Source: Lachnocurva sp045579705
Lineage (GTDB): Bacteria; Bacillota; Clostridia; Lachnospirales; Lachnospiraceae
DNA length: 64,000 nt
NCBI GenBank assembly: GCA_045579705.1
Contig: JAZNMP010000016.1
Span: forward strand, 6,113-70,112
Reading direction: 5' to 3'
Positions 16,481 through 25,211 of the stretch are shown one piece after another. The translations under genes and the position numbers were made by a program. Numbering within the stretch: the first letter of the stretch is position 1; every line of letters begins with the position of its first letter. Below the pieces are notes generated by a model. The model worked only from the letters and a program-made list of their open reading frames with translations. It did no database searches and was not told where the DNA came from.

Positions 16481-18016
16481 TTAAGAAAAAAGTTTCCTCT
16501 TTCTTTCTATCATTTCATCGATTCTATCAATATAGGTATCCACATCTTTGACATTCTCACAACGTGATGTCGTACCATCCATATGAACCTTTTTAGATGC
16601 TGTACCAGCTCCGAGCGCTACTATATCCTGCTGTTCTTCCATAATCAGAATATTGTAGAGCCCTTCTAATCCCGGCTTTGCAAAACCTACATTTTCCAAA
16701 TTTCCAACCATCTGCTTCTGTCGATAGAGATAATATGGTTTAAGGCCGAGTCGCTCTGCAGTTTCATTCGCCGCCTGCATCAAATAGGAAGAATTCTCCA
16801 TCACATAACCTTTGTATTCTACCCACTGCTCACGCAATCTCGAATGTGTCTTTACGGCGAGTGAATGCACAGTTACACTATCCGGAGCCATTTTTTCCAC
16901 TTCGGAAAAAGTATAAAGCACATCTTCCTTCGTCTCACCCGGAAGTCCCAATATCAAATCCATGTTGATATTAGAAAATCCCATCTCGCGCGCCAGCGCA
17001 AAACTCTCTCTCACTGACTCGACACTATGATGTCTACCTATGAGTTTCAAAGTCTTCTCATTCATAGTCTGCGGGTTTATAGAGATTCGAGAAACATGAT
17101 ACTTCTTCATAACCTCTAATTTCTCACGAGTGATACTATCCGGTCTTCCCGCTTCTACATTGAATTCAGCGATAGAATCCATAGGCAACACTTCATATAA
17201 ATATGAAAAAAGTTCCTCTAACTCCTCAGCAGATAGTGCAGTCGGAGTTCCACCTCCTATATAGACAGTGTTCAAAACTCTGTCCTTCATAATCTCAGAA
17301 ACTTCGCGGATTTCTTTCTTTAGAGCTTCCAGGTATTTCTGAACCTTTCCGGTATATGAAGCTCTCGCATATGAAGGGAATGAGCAATACAGACATGTAG
17401 TCGGGCAAAAAGGAATACCTATATAAATACTGTAGCCCAAATGGGCGTCCCTAATCCCGCGCTTCGCGCTCACTAAAGTCTTCAACTTTGAAAGCAAAGT
17501 TATCTCACGTGAGGCAATCTCTACACTAAGGTCGATTTTTTCCTGTGAAGTGAGATAAGTCTCTTTCATAAAGGAACGAACGTCTTCAGCCGTCTGCCCT
17601 TCTGAAAGCATAGTCAGAGCGATCTTCGTAGGGCGAATTCCCGTGAGAGTTCCCCACGGAAGAAGTCTATCCGTACTTTCAGCCAATATTTTGTAGATGG
17701 ATTTCTTTAGATGATTCTTTGTATTTGGACGATCCTCAGGATCGAATGGACAAGTATCCCTAAAGGTGCGACCTGTATTAGTTTCAGAAAAAGAAACCGA
17801 AATTCTCGAATCTTTGAATTCTACGTCGAGCACACATTCAGCTTCCTTTGCATCATTTTGAAGTTTTCTACGTTGCTTTACCTGATAAGGGAGTTCTGCC
17901 TCGTACTCTTCAGAAATCTGATAGTCGAGATAAAGCTCCTCCCCAGGAAAAAAGGCCTGAACCAACGAATATATATCATATTCGTAGTCGGCCCTATTTA
18001 TAGTTATCTTGATCAT
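16481..18016 (-). CDS. hemZ: HemZ-type radical SAM coproporphyrinogen dehydrogenase
   Basis: A 511-aa radical SAM protein of the oxygen-independent coproporphyrinogen III dehydrogenase-like family. The 4Fe-4S motif CxxxCxxC is C204/C208/C211 (PFCPTTCLYC), followed by GGGTPTAL. The roughly 170-residue amino extension before the radical SAM core is characteristic of HemZ. Its ATG overlaps the relA stop codon by one base (TAATG), which implies translational coupling. The true reaction of HemZ in Clostridia without obvious heme genes is uncertain. Confidence 0.88.
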   Translation of the reverse strand: MIKITINRADYEYDIYSLVQAFFPGEELYLDYQISEEYEAELPYQVKQRRKLQNDAKEAECVLDVEFKDSRISVSFSETNTGRTFRDTCPFDPEDRPNTKNHLKKSIYKILAESTDRLLPWGTLTGIRPTKIALTMLSEGQTAEDVRSFMKETYLTSQEKIDLSVEIASREITLLSKLKTLVSAKRGIRDAHLGYSIYIGIPFCPTTCLYCSFPSYARASYTGKVQKYLEALKKEIREVSEIMKDRVLNTVYIGGGTPTALSAEELEELFSYLYEVLPMDSIAEFNVEAGRPDSITREKLEVMKKYHVSRISINPQTMNEKTLKLIGRHHSVESVRESFALAREMGFSNINMDLILGLPGETKEDVLYTFSEVEKMAPDSVTVHSLAVKTHSRLREQWVEYKGYVMENSSYLMQAANETAERLGLKPYYLYRQKQMVGNLENVGFAKPGLEGLYNILIMEEQQDIVALGAGTASKKVHMDGTTSRCENVKDVDTYIDRIDEMIERKRKLFS

Positions 18017-20373
18017 TAACCCATTGCTCTCTTTACATCTGTAACGCTCTCAATCGCACGAATTCGTTTAAAGATATCATTCAATTCATGTTTATCTTTA
18101 ATCTGGAAAGAAATAACGATCGATGCGATACCAGTCTTACTGATTCTGGTATTAATAGAAAGAATATCTATATCCTTCTCTGTAAAGACTTTTGAGATAT
18201 CGACCAGGAGGCCCTTTCTGTTGTCTGCAAAAATCTTTATCGTCGTTTCGAAAGCTTCGTTTGCCTTCTCGAGAAGTATGTCTTCTTCCCAAACAGCTTC
18301 TACCAAACGCATTTTTTCCTCTTCAGGAATATTCATAACGTTTATGCAGTCTGTTCTATGTATAGTAATTCCTCTGCCTCGTGTGATGAAACCTACGATT
18401 TCATCTCCCGGAACAGGGTTACAACATCGAGAAAAATGAACCGGCAAATCGACAGCTCCGCTTACCAGAACACCACTCTTTGAACGTTTTCTCTTCTTTC
18501 GATTATCATGCTGATTATCGCTATTCTTCTCGCTGTTGTTCTGCGTTTCAACCTGCTCGAGAATATCCTCGTCAGTTCTTTCGAGAGGATGATCCTTCTT
18601 CCAGGCTTCGTACATACGATTTACAACTAAGCCTTCCTTTAGCCCGCCATGACCTATAGTCGCGAGAACATTGTTCCAATCGTGCAAACCATATCTACGA
18701 AGGACGAGTTTCTGGTACTCGTTTTTGTTTATAGTAGAAAACTCGATTCCTTTAGCTTTCGCATTTGAAATCAGCAGTTCCTTTCCTTTCTGGATGTTTC
18801 CTTCTTTTTCCGCTGATCTAAACCACTGATTGATCTTCGTTCTAGCCTGACTGGATTTTGCTCTCTTCAACCAGTCTGTGCTAGGCCCCTTTGAATTCTG
18901 CGAAGTCAGGATTTCGATTCTGTCTCCAGTTTTGATTTCATAATCTATAGGAACCAGTTTGCCGTTCACCTTTGCACCGACCATCTTGTTTCCGACGGCG
19001 GAATGAATCGAATAAGCAAAATCGATAGCTGTAGAACCGGCAGGAAGATTCTTTACATCTCCTGATGGAGTAAAGCAAAATACTGTATCACCAAAGAGAT
19101 TGAAATCACTCTTTAGTACGCTCATGAATTCTTTGTTATCAGACATATCCTGCTGCCATTCGAGGATCTGTCTCAGCCAGGAAAGCTTAGCTTCTTCCTT
19201 ATTAATAGTAGAGCCTTCGCCGCCCTCTTTGTATTTCCAATGCGCTGCGATACCGTATTCACTAATCTTGTGCATTTCATAAGTTCTAATCTGGATTTCA
19301 AAAGGAGATCCCTTTGGTCCGATCAGAGTAGTATGCAACGACTGATACATATTTGGCTTTGGCATAGCGATGTAATCTTTAAAACGTCCCGGAATCGGAG
19401 TATATTTCTCATGCATTACACCGAGTGCCGCGTAGCAGTCTTTGATATCTTCGACGATGATACGCACAGCAAACAAATCATAAATCTGGTCCAAAGTCTT
19501 GTGCTGATTTACCATCTTCTTATAAATACTAAAGTAATGTTTCTCTCGTCCCATTACCGTAGCCTGAATTCCAGCTTCAGATACAGCCTTCTTCACTTCG
19601 TCCACGAGCATGCCGACATAGTCCTCACGCTCTTTCTTTCTCGCAGAAACTTTTTCCACGAGATCTGTATATGCTTCCGGCTCTAAGTATTTAAGAGCCA
19701 AATCATCTAATTCAATCTTTACTTTGGAAATACCGAGCCTCTGTGCGAGAGGTGCATAGATTTCCATAGTCTCACGTGACTTCTCTTTCTGTTTCTGAGG
19801 AGTCATATACTGCAATGTTCTCATGTTGTGGAGACGGTCAGCCAGCTTAATCATAACTACTCGAATATCCTTCGCCATAGCGAGGAACATCTTTCGTAAG
19901 TTTTCAGCCTGTCTGTCGACTTTGTCCACATCATAAGACAACTGAGTCAATTTTGTTACGCCATCTACGAGGACAGCTACTTCTGGGGAAAATTCTGTTT
20001 CGATAGTATCGAGTGTTACTGCGGTATCTTCTACTACATCATGAAGCAAACCTGAAACGATAGTTTCCTTATCAAGCTCGAGATCTGCCAGAATGAGAGC
20101 AGTACAAAGCGGGTGGATGATGTAATCCTCCCCCGACTTTCTCTTCTGTCCCTGATGAGCATCAAATGCGAGCTTATAAGCTTTTTCCAGCATTGAGACA
20201 TCTGTATTTGGATGATATTGGCGCACTCTATCAAGGATACGCTGGTAAATATCACCAGGATCCTTTAGATCATCGGTAGAAACGATGCCTTTATCGCCAT
20301 CGTATTCGTGAACCTTTACCTTGATATTCTTCAATTCTTCTTGAACTTCTCTACGGTTATCTTCTCTGCCCAA
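18016..20373 (-). CDS. relA: Bifunctional (p)ppGpp synthetase/hydrolase, Rel
   Basis: Long-form RSH protein, 785 aa, stringent response. The hydrolase HD domain is complete (IIHPLCTALILA, HDVVEDT, LADRLHNMRT). The synthetase core has PGRFKDYIAMPKPNMYQSLH. TGS (FCFTPSGDVKNLPAGSTAID), zinc-finger/CC-type region (FSRCCNPVPGDEI) and C-terminal ACT domains follow. The start appears to be TTG 20373 after GAGG; no nearby ATG fits. It follows the upstream unknown gene by 23 bases and leads into hemZ. The dtd and metallo-hydrolase genes often found in this operon are missing. Confidence 0.97.
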   Translation of the reverse strand: MGREDNRREVQEELKNIKVKVHEYDGDKGIVSTDDLKDPGDIYQRILDRVRQYHPNTDVSMLEKAYKLAFDAHQGQKRKSGEDYIIHPLCTALILADLELDKETIVSGLLHDVVEDTAVTLDTIETEFSPEVAVLVDGVTKLTQLSYDVDKVDRQAENLRKMFLAMAKDIRVVMIKLADRLHNMRTLQYMTPQKQKEKSRETMEIYAPLAQRLGISKVKIELDDLALKYLEPEAYTDLVEKVSARKKEREDYVGMLVDEVKKAVSEAGIQATVMGREKHYFSIYKKMVNQHKTLDQIYDLFAVRIIVEDIKDCYAALGVMHEKYTPIPGRFKDYIAMPKPNMYQSLHTTLIGPKGSPFEIQIRTYEMHKISEYGIAAHWKYKEGGEGSTINKEEAKLSWLRQILEWQQDMSDNKEFMSVLKSDFNLFGDTVFCFTPSGDVKNLPAGSTAIDFAYSIHSAVGNKMVGAKVNGKLVPIDYEIKTGDRIEILTSQNSKGPSTDWLKRAKSSQARTKINQWFRSAEKEGNIQKGKELLISNAKAKGIEFSTINKNEYQKLVLRRYGLHDWNNVLATIGHGGLKEGLVVNRMYEAWKKDHPLERTDEDILEQVETQNNSEKNSDNQHDNRKKRKRSKSGVLVSGAVDLPVHFSRCCNPVPGDEIVGFITRGRGITIHRTDCINVMNIPEEEKMRLVEAVWEEDILLEKANEAFETTIKIFADNRKGLLVDISKVFTEKDIDILSINTRISKTGIASIVISFQIKDKHELNDIFKRIRAIESVTDVKRAMG

Positions 20374-20396
20374 ATCGTCTGCCTCAATCTTCTAAT

Positions 20397-21122
20397 TTAA
20401 ACTACTTCGTCAGTATATCCAAATTTCTCTTTGTATTCTTCGATCATCTCATCGACAGATCTAATCGAAATATACTCTGCAACCTCTTCCTCTGAATAAG
20501 CCAGCTCACGTAATCTAAGCCAAACAGCCCATTCCGGAATCTTCGTCTGGAAAGTTATATTCTCCACAAATGACTGCAGGAAAGGTTTATCCTTATCGAG
20601 ATTTCCCTCATCCGCATACATCTTTGTAAGCAGGTAAACTTTCTTTACAAGTTTAGGCGGCATCAAACAGTATCTAGTCGCGATAGAAATCAGTATCCAT
20701 TCCTCATCGGAAAAATGCAGAACTCCGTTCTCATCTTCCTCGGGTTTTAAAATTCCACCACAAATGCCCGCAAAATAAGCCACTACCGCCATGTATCTGC
20801 GATACTGGACTACCCCTTTCGCTGATTTCCTATTATCTATAAGAACATTAACCTTGTCATTTCTTCGTTCAAAGACGATATAAGGTCCCGCTGTTGGCGG
20901 GTTTGGTATCTTCATCTCCGTAACGAAACAATCTTCCTTCATCTTCAAATCAAAAGTCTTGTAAACTGTTTCTGGTAATGAAGAAATCTTTGTCCAATTT
21001 GTTCTATTTGCAAAAATTATGCGTCTCAATTCTGCCTGTTCTTTCGCAGAAATAATTAGCGCAATGTTTCCACCTTTTTTTAAGAATTTTTCAATCCTCT
21101 CCCTATGTATCACGTTTGCCAT
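20397..21122 (-). CDS. Unknown protein at head of the relA operon
   Basis: A 241-aa soluble protein that I do not recognise. Start is ATG 21122 after TTGGAGGCTAAT; an upstream in-frame ATG at 21167 has no ribosome site. The first third is basic and mixed alpha/beta; the middle has FSDEEWILISIATRYCLMPP; the end is helical and acidic with SEEEVAEYISIRSVDEMIEEY. No membrane span or Cys cluster. It is divergent from guaB and 23 bases before relA, so its role may relate to the stringent response, but only position suggests that. Confidence 0.8.
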   Translation of the reverse strand: MANVIHRERIEKFLKKGGNIALIISAKEQAELRRIIFANRTNWTKISSLPETVYKTFDLKMKEDCFVTEMKIPNPPTAGPYIVFERRNDKVNVLIDNRKSAKGVVQYRRYMAVVAYFAGICGGILKPEEDENGVLHFSDEEWILISIATRYCLMPPKLVKKVYLLTKMYADEGNLDKDKPFLQSFVENITFQTKIPEWAVWLRLRELAYSEEEVAEYISIRSVDEMIEEYKEKFGYTDEVV

Positions 21123-21165
21123 ATTAGCCTCCAATGCATAGTTCGACATTATTGTTTTATTATCC

Positions 21166-21194
21166 ATTTTAATATCAAAAAAAGTATCTGTAAA
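21166..21194 (-). promoter_or_regulatory. Promoter of the relA operon
   Basis: Minus strand TTTACA (21189-21194), 17 bases, TAAAAT (21166-21171). An inverted repeat CTGTAA...TTACAG overlaps the -35 region (about 21188-21208) and could be an operator. Confidence 0.6.
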
Positions 21195-21316
21195 TACTTA
21201 TATTACAGTATATTTCGATATTTTTTCCACAAATAACAAACTGAACAAACGCAGAATATTAATGTTTAATTTTTTTATCCACTTTGCAATAAATTGAAAT
21301 TTTTTCATCGTGCCAC

Positions 21317-21345
21317 TTGACACTATCTACCTTTCAAGCTAAAAT
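21317..21345 (+). promoter_or_regulatory. Promoter of guaB
   Basis: TTGACA (21317-21322), 17-base spacer, TAAAAT (21340-21345). The predicted leader of about 50 bases is too short for a purine riboswitch, and none is seen. Confidence 0.8.
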
Positions 21346-21403
21346 TCTTCATTAATATTTAGAAATTATTTATTGTTTTATCAGTGAAAGAGAGGTTAAT
21401 TAA

Positions 21404-22858
21404 ATGGCTACTATTATCGGTGAAGGAATCACCTTCGACGATGTGCTTCTAGTTCCACAGTACTCAGAAGTTACTCCAGATATGATAGATCTCAGCACTC
21501 ATCTCACAAAGAAGATTAAACTTAACATTCCTATGATGAGCGCTGCTATGGATACAGTTACAGAACATCGCATGGCTATTGCGATGGCTCGTCAGGGTGG
21601 TATTGGAATCATCCATAAGAATATGTCCATCGAAGAACAGGCTGAAGAAGTCGACAAGGTTAAACGTTCTGAGAATGGTGTCATCACCGATCCATTTTCT
21701 CTGTCTCCTGACAACACACTACAGGAAGCAGAAAACCTCATGCACAAATACAGAATTTCAGGTGTTCCTATCACAGAGGAAGGCGGCAAGCTAGTAGGTA
21801 TCATCACAAACCGTGACTTGAAATTCGAAGAGGATTTCTCACGTCTCATCAAAGAATGTATGACATCTGAGAACCTCGTTACAGCCCCAGAAGGAATCAC
21901 TCTCGAGGAAGCTAAACAGATTCTCGCTAAAGCAAAGGTTGAGAAGCTCCCTATCGTAGACAAAGATTTCCATCTTAAGGGACTCATCACTATCAAAGAT
22001 ATCGAGAAGCAGATTCAGTACCCACTTTCAGCAAAGGACTCACAAGGCCGACTTCTCTGCGGTGCTGGTGTAGGTATCACTTCAAATATGCTCGATCGTG
22101 TTAAAGCTCTCTACGACGCACATGTTGACTGTGTAGTTGTAGACAGTGCTCACGGCCATTCAGCAAACGTAATCAAGGCTGTCAAAACTATCAAAGAAGC
22201 TTATCCAGATCTTCAGGTTATCGCTGGTAACGTAGCTACTTATGAAGCAACACGTGACCTCATCGAAGCTGGCGCAGATGCCGTAAAGATCGGTATCGGA
22301 CCTGGTTCAATCTGTACTACACGTGTAGTCGCTGGTATCGGTGTTCCTCAGGTTACTGCTTTAATGGATGCTTACCGCGCAGCAAAGGAAGCTGGTATTC
22401 CTATCATCGCTGACGGTGGTCTCAAGTACTCAGGCGATATGGTAAAAGCTCTCGCAGCAGGCGGAAATGTCTGCATGATGGGTTCTATGTTTGCCGGATG
22501 TGACGAAGCTACTGGTGAAGTAGAACTCTACCAGGGCAGAAAATACAAAGTATACCGTGGCATGGGTTCTATCGCAGCTATGAAGAACGGTTCTAAAGAC
22601 CGCTACTTCCAGGAAGGTCACGAGAAGCTCGTTCCAGAAGGCGTCGAAGGACGAGTTGCTTACAAGGGTTCAATCGAAGATGTTATCTTCCAGCTCAAAG
22701 GTGGTATCCGTTCAGGTATGGGATATTGCGGCTGCCCAACTATCGAAGACCTCCACGAAAGAAGCAAATTCACAAAGATAACAGCAGCTTCACTTAAAGA
22801 ATCTCATCCACATGATATTCACATCACAAAGGAAGCTCCTAACTATAGTCTTAATTAA
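21404..22858 (+). CDS. guaB: Inosine-5'-monophosphate dehydrogenase
   Basis: Oxidises IMP to XMP with NAD, the committed step to GMP. The 484-aa protein has the split TIM barrel, two CBS domains (about 95-205), the catalytic loop GPGSICTTR with Cys304, the substrate motif MGSMFAGCDEA and the flap region. ATG follows AGAGAGG. Monocistronic: own promoter upstream and a strong terminator 9 bases after the stop. It is divergent from relA, so both ends of guanine nucleotide control share an intergenic region. Confidence 0.98.
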   Translation: MATIIGEGITFDDVLLVPQYSEVTPDMIDLSTHLTKKIKLNIPMMSAAMDTVTEHRMAIAMARQGGIGIIHKNMSIEEQAEEVDKVKRSENGVITDPFSLSPDNTLQEAENLMHKYRISGVPITEEGGKLVGIITNRDLKFEEDFSRLIKECMTSENLVTAPEGITLEEAKQILAKAKVEKLPIVDKDFHLKGLITIKDIEKQIQYPLSAKDSQGRLLCGAGVGITSNMLDRVKALYDAHVDCVVVDSAHGHSANVIKAVKTIKEAYPDLQVIAGNVATYEATRDLIEAGADAVKIGIGPGSICTTRVVAGIGVPQVTALMDAYRAAKEAGIPIIADGGLKYSGDMVKALAAGGNVCMMGSMFAGCDEATGEVELYQGRKYKVYRGMGSIAAMKNGSKDRYFQEGHEKLVPEGVEGRVAYKGSIEDVIFQLKGGIRSGMGYCGCPTIEDLHERSKFTKITAASLKESHPHDIHITKEAPNYSLN

Positions 22859-22867
22859 TTGCAATAG

Positions 22868-22910
22868 AAAAACTCTTTCCTCACAGTCATCTGTTTGGAA
22901 AGAGTTTTTT
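22868..22910 (+). terminator. guaB terminator
   Basis: Thirteen-base arms AAAAACTCTTTCC / GGAAAGAGTTTTT followed by T-rich sequence; A-rich on the other side, so it may serve the convergent gene at 22942 too. Confidence 0.9.
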
Positions 22911-22941
22911 CTATTAAAAAAACATATTTAATTAGTAGCTT

Positions 22942-23244
22942 CTATTCTTCTCGTTCTCTAAACAATCCAGCTATGATATCAAAGATGCACCAAACCGTAC
23001 CACCTACAGTAGCCGCCAGAGAAAAAGAAACTATATCTACAAACAATTCCTTAATCCCCAGAGTATGTGCCATAAAAGATTTGTACAGAGAAATCGCTGG
23101 TTCTATAAGCATCACATAGCCTCCGATATAAATCGAGAGTACCGTTCCTAAGAGACCAAAGACGATAACCATAAGTCTCTTCATCGGTGGTGTGAGGCAC
23201 GAGATGAACCCTTTGTTTTCTTTTTTCCTATTCGAACTATTCAA
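22942..23244 (-). CDS. Small two-span membrane protein
   Basis: About 100 aa with two hydrophobic stretches (about 23-45 and 70-90), a basic amino end and an acidic REREE tail. I place the start at TTG 23244, which follows TTGGAGTTTACA; an internal ATG (MKRLMVIVFG, 23184) is an alternative. The frame is open further upstream but that part overlaps the PAP2 gene. No family recognised. Third gene of a compact unit with the PAP2 phosphatase. Confidence 0.6.
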   Translation of the reverse strand: MNSSNRKKENKGFISCLTPPMKRLMVIVFGLLGTVLSIYIGGYVMLIEPAISLYKSFMAHTLGIKELFVDIVSFSLAATVGGTVWCIFDIIAGLFREREE

Positions 23245-23267
23245 TGTAAACTCCAAACTATATAAAC

Positions 23268-23765
23268 CTAAAATACTACATAAAAGCCTAGCAACCCGAG
23301 GGCAATACCTATCAAAGCTCCACAAATCACATCTTTGATAAAATGCACACCGCCGAATACACGAAGCACAGCGAGGAGAACTCCTAAGATAAAGATATCA
23401 ACAGCTCCCTTTGCACTGATCTGCATATATGCCATTCCAACCATAAACGCCGAGAAAACATGTCTCGACGGAAAGCTGTGATGTTTCGTGTCTTTATCGA
23501 TAATCGGTTCAAAATCATAAACTTCATACGGTCTCTTTGCGTTCACTACATTTCTAAAGAGGCTGACTGCAACGAACGACACCAGTGGAACCACGACGAT
23601 CTCTATCAGTTCCGCCTTCGAGAAGAAATATGAGTAGACAACCAGTAGCGGATATGAAATAAATATCATAAACGTTATCAGATTATCCAACATGTTTATC
23701 AACAACTTCCCGTATTTTCTACGACAAATCGATTCGCTTATTCTCTTAAATTGTACTTCTGTCAT
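23268..23765 (-). CDS. PAP2-family membrane phosphatase
   Basis: A 165-aa integral membrane protein of the type 2 phosphatidic acid phosphatase superfamily. The three motifs are visible: NAKRPYEVY, FPSRHVFSAF and LRVFGGVHFIKDV, giving the Arg/His and Ser-Arg-His catalytic set. Likely substrate is a lipid pyrophosphate such as undecaprenyl pyrophosphate or phosphatidylglycerol phosphate. ATG 23765 overlaps the previous stop (ATGA), with GGAG 6 bases before. Confidence 0.88.
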   Translation of the reverse strand: MTEVQFKRISESICRRKYGKLLINMLDNLITFMIFISYPLLVVYSYFFSKAELIEIVVVPLVSFVAVSLFRNVVNAKRPYEVYDFEPIIDKDTKHHSFPSRHVFSAFMVGMAYMQISAKGAVDIFILGVLLAVLRVFGGVHFIKDVICGALIGIALGLLGFYVVF

Positions 23766-24121
23766 TTCTGGCTCCAATACTCATAACCATCATCAAACAA
23801 TTCCACCATAATCTCCTCGTATTTCTCTATCGTTTCATAACGATTCATCAAATATACGAGATAAGCTTTTCTATCCTCGATATCTTTACTATCTCCACTA
23901 ACCTGATCCGGTGACGGTTCAGCAGATTTTAGTTGATTTGATGAAATGTATTTGTCTATAGTCTGCTTTAAATCTTCCGGATTCATAGTTTTATCTAAAT
24001 CTGCACCAAAGAGAGCCTTAAAAGCTCCAGCCGCATAGTAAAACTCGTAGTTTCCAACTAATACAGACATCTGTCTTTCAATCTTTTTATTTACACTTTG
24101 AATTGCCAAGATTTTTTCCAT
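23762..24121 (-). CDS. Hypothetical soluble protein
   Basis: A 119-aa, mostly helical, acidic protein with no family I know; residues 60-80 are a polar, low-complexity linker (KSAEPSPDQVSGDSKD). ATG after GAGGATTATAT. It is the first gene of the unit with PAP2, overlapping it by four bases, and lies just downstream of the carD terminator. Confidence 0.7.
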   Translation of the reverse strand: MEKILAIQSVNKKIERQMSVLVGNYEFYYAAGAFKALFGADLDKTMNPEDLKQTIDKYISSNQLKSAEPSPDQVSGDSKDIEDRKAYLVYLMNRYETIEKYEEIMVELFDDGYEYWSQK

Positions 24122-24156
24122 ATATAATCCTCATTTCCACATAATATAATGCAAAA

Positions 24157-24184
24157 AAATCCTCCCTAAATCAAGGGAGGATTT
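24157..24184 (-). terminator. carD terminator
   Basis: AAATCCTCCCT / AGGGAGGATTT followed on the minus strand by T7. Confidence 0.9.
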
Positions 24185-24207
24185 CCTATATTTAAACTTA
24201 CTAATGA

Positions 24208-24723
24208 TTATTTCATAGCATTATCAATCTTCGCAAAGAACGACTGTTCAATAACCTCATGACTCTGATTCAATACGAAAGCCATCTCATCGAAAAGCTT
24301 CTTTCCAGCGAGCTGAAGGAATCTCTCATCCTGAGACATAGCTTTCTTTCCGCTTTCAATACGAGTCTTCTTTCTAACATATACTGTCTTTACAACACTC
24401 GCAAGTGCTTTTGGATCAAAGTCAGCAATGATAGATTTAACAGTGTCCTGGAACTCGCGATTGTTTCTAGTATCTAAAGAATCAATCTTTGCTACGTTCT
24501 CTAACAGACTCTGCATTTCATCTTCTGTCTTAATATCACGAAGTCTTCCATTCTGATCATCAACAGGAGTGATAACCTGTCCACCAGACTGGAACACTGG
24601 CTCTAGTTCATAGTATTCTTTATCAGAACCTCTACCCCTAAGAGCTAACATTTCAATTTTCTTTACCTGACATACGCCAGCACTCTCATGCATGAGGTAG
24701 TCACCAATTTTATATTTCTTCAT
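24208..24723 (-). CDS. CarD/CdnL-family transcription regulator
   Basis: A 171-aa protein with the N-terminal CarD_TRCF RNA-polymerase-interaction domain (YKIGDYLMHESAGVCQVKKIE) and a helical C-terminal DNA-binding part (VVKTVYVRKKTRIESGKKAMSQ). The family binds the RNA polymerase beta subunit and stabilises open complexes at housekeeping promoters. ATG 24723 follows GAAGGCGAATAT; the frame opens seven codons earlier without a better site. Monocistronic, with its own terminator. Confidence 0.85.
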   Translation of the reverse strand: MKKYKIGDYLMHESAGVCQVKKIEMLALRGRGSDKEYYELEPVFQSGGQVITPVDDQNGRLRDIKTEDEMQSLLENVAKIDSLDTRNNREFQDTVKSIIADFDPKALASVVKTVYVRKKTRIESGKKAMSQDERFLQLAGKKLFDEMAFVLNQSHEVIEQSFFAKIDNAMK

Positions 24724-25060
24724 ATATTCGCCTTCTTTCCGCAATTAATATTATATCATGGTAGATACAAATCTGTAAGTCGGCAAAATTGCACGAATTT
24801 TATTCATTTTTTCTTTTTCCCTTGCACGATTATGTCGAAACCTATGTTTATTATGTGTCAATGCTGTTATTTCAACAATTATTAATATAACTGCAACAAT
24901 TTTGAGTGTTATTCCTGCAATTTATGTGGAAAAATAAATTTTCAAGCAGATTTTTCAATAGCACATTCGAAAACACTTATAAAACATAAGGAAATTAAAA
25001 ATATCTCTTTTAAAAAAAGGAGAAGAATACTATAATAATGTTTAGCTATGTCTAAATAGG
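24724..25060. other. Intergenic stretch, no gene found
   Basis: AT-rich, with several -10-like TATAAT strings on both strands (for example near 24751 minus and 25031 plus) but no frame with a ribosome site. It probably holds the carD promoter. Confidence 0.4.
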
Positions 25061-25089
25061 AAAAGGCAGCCTGCTAGAAGCAGACTGCC
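25061..25089 (-). terminator. Minus-strand terminator beside LysR gene
   Basis: GGCAG.CTGC / GCAG.CTGCC. On the minus strand the central mismatch becomes a U-G pair and the stem is followed by TTTT; on the plus strand it is C/A and followed by GGGA. It therefore looks like a minus-strand terminator. Confidence 0.6.
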
Positions 25090-25106
25090 GGGAAAAAGAA
25101 AAAAGA

Positions 25107-25199
25107 TTACTCAACATTTGACTGTCTGAAAGTATTATATGCTTTGCATGGTATATCGTAAAGTTCAATATTTTCATCATCAAAATGAATTTTATTCAA
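25107..25199 (-). pseudogene. Possible 3-prime remnant or micro-gene, 30 codons
   Basis: An open frame running against the start of the LysR gene ends at TAA 25107 just before the terminator. It encodes KIHFDDENIELYDIPCKAYN and ends RQSNVE, which has normal protein-like composition, but only a TTG without a ribosome site is available as start and the frame closes upstream. It may be the tail of a gene lost by rearrangement. Confidence 0.3.
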
Positions 25200-25211
25200 A
25201 GAAAGGTTATT

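Noticed and set aside
21170..21403. Purine riboswitch before guaB
   Set aside because: The promoter lies too close to the start codon and no conserved purine-aptamer junction is seen.
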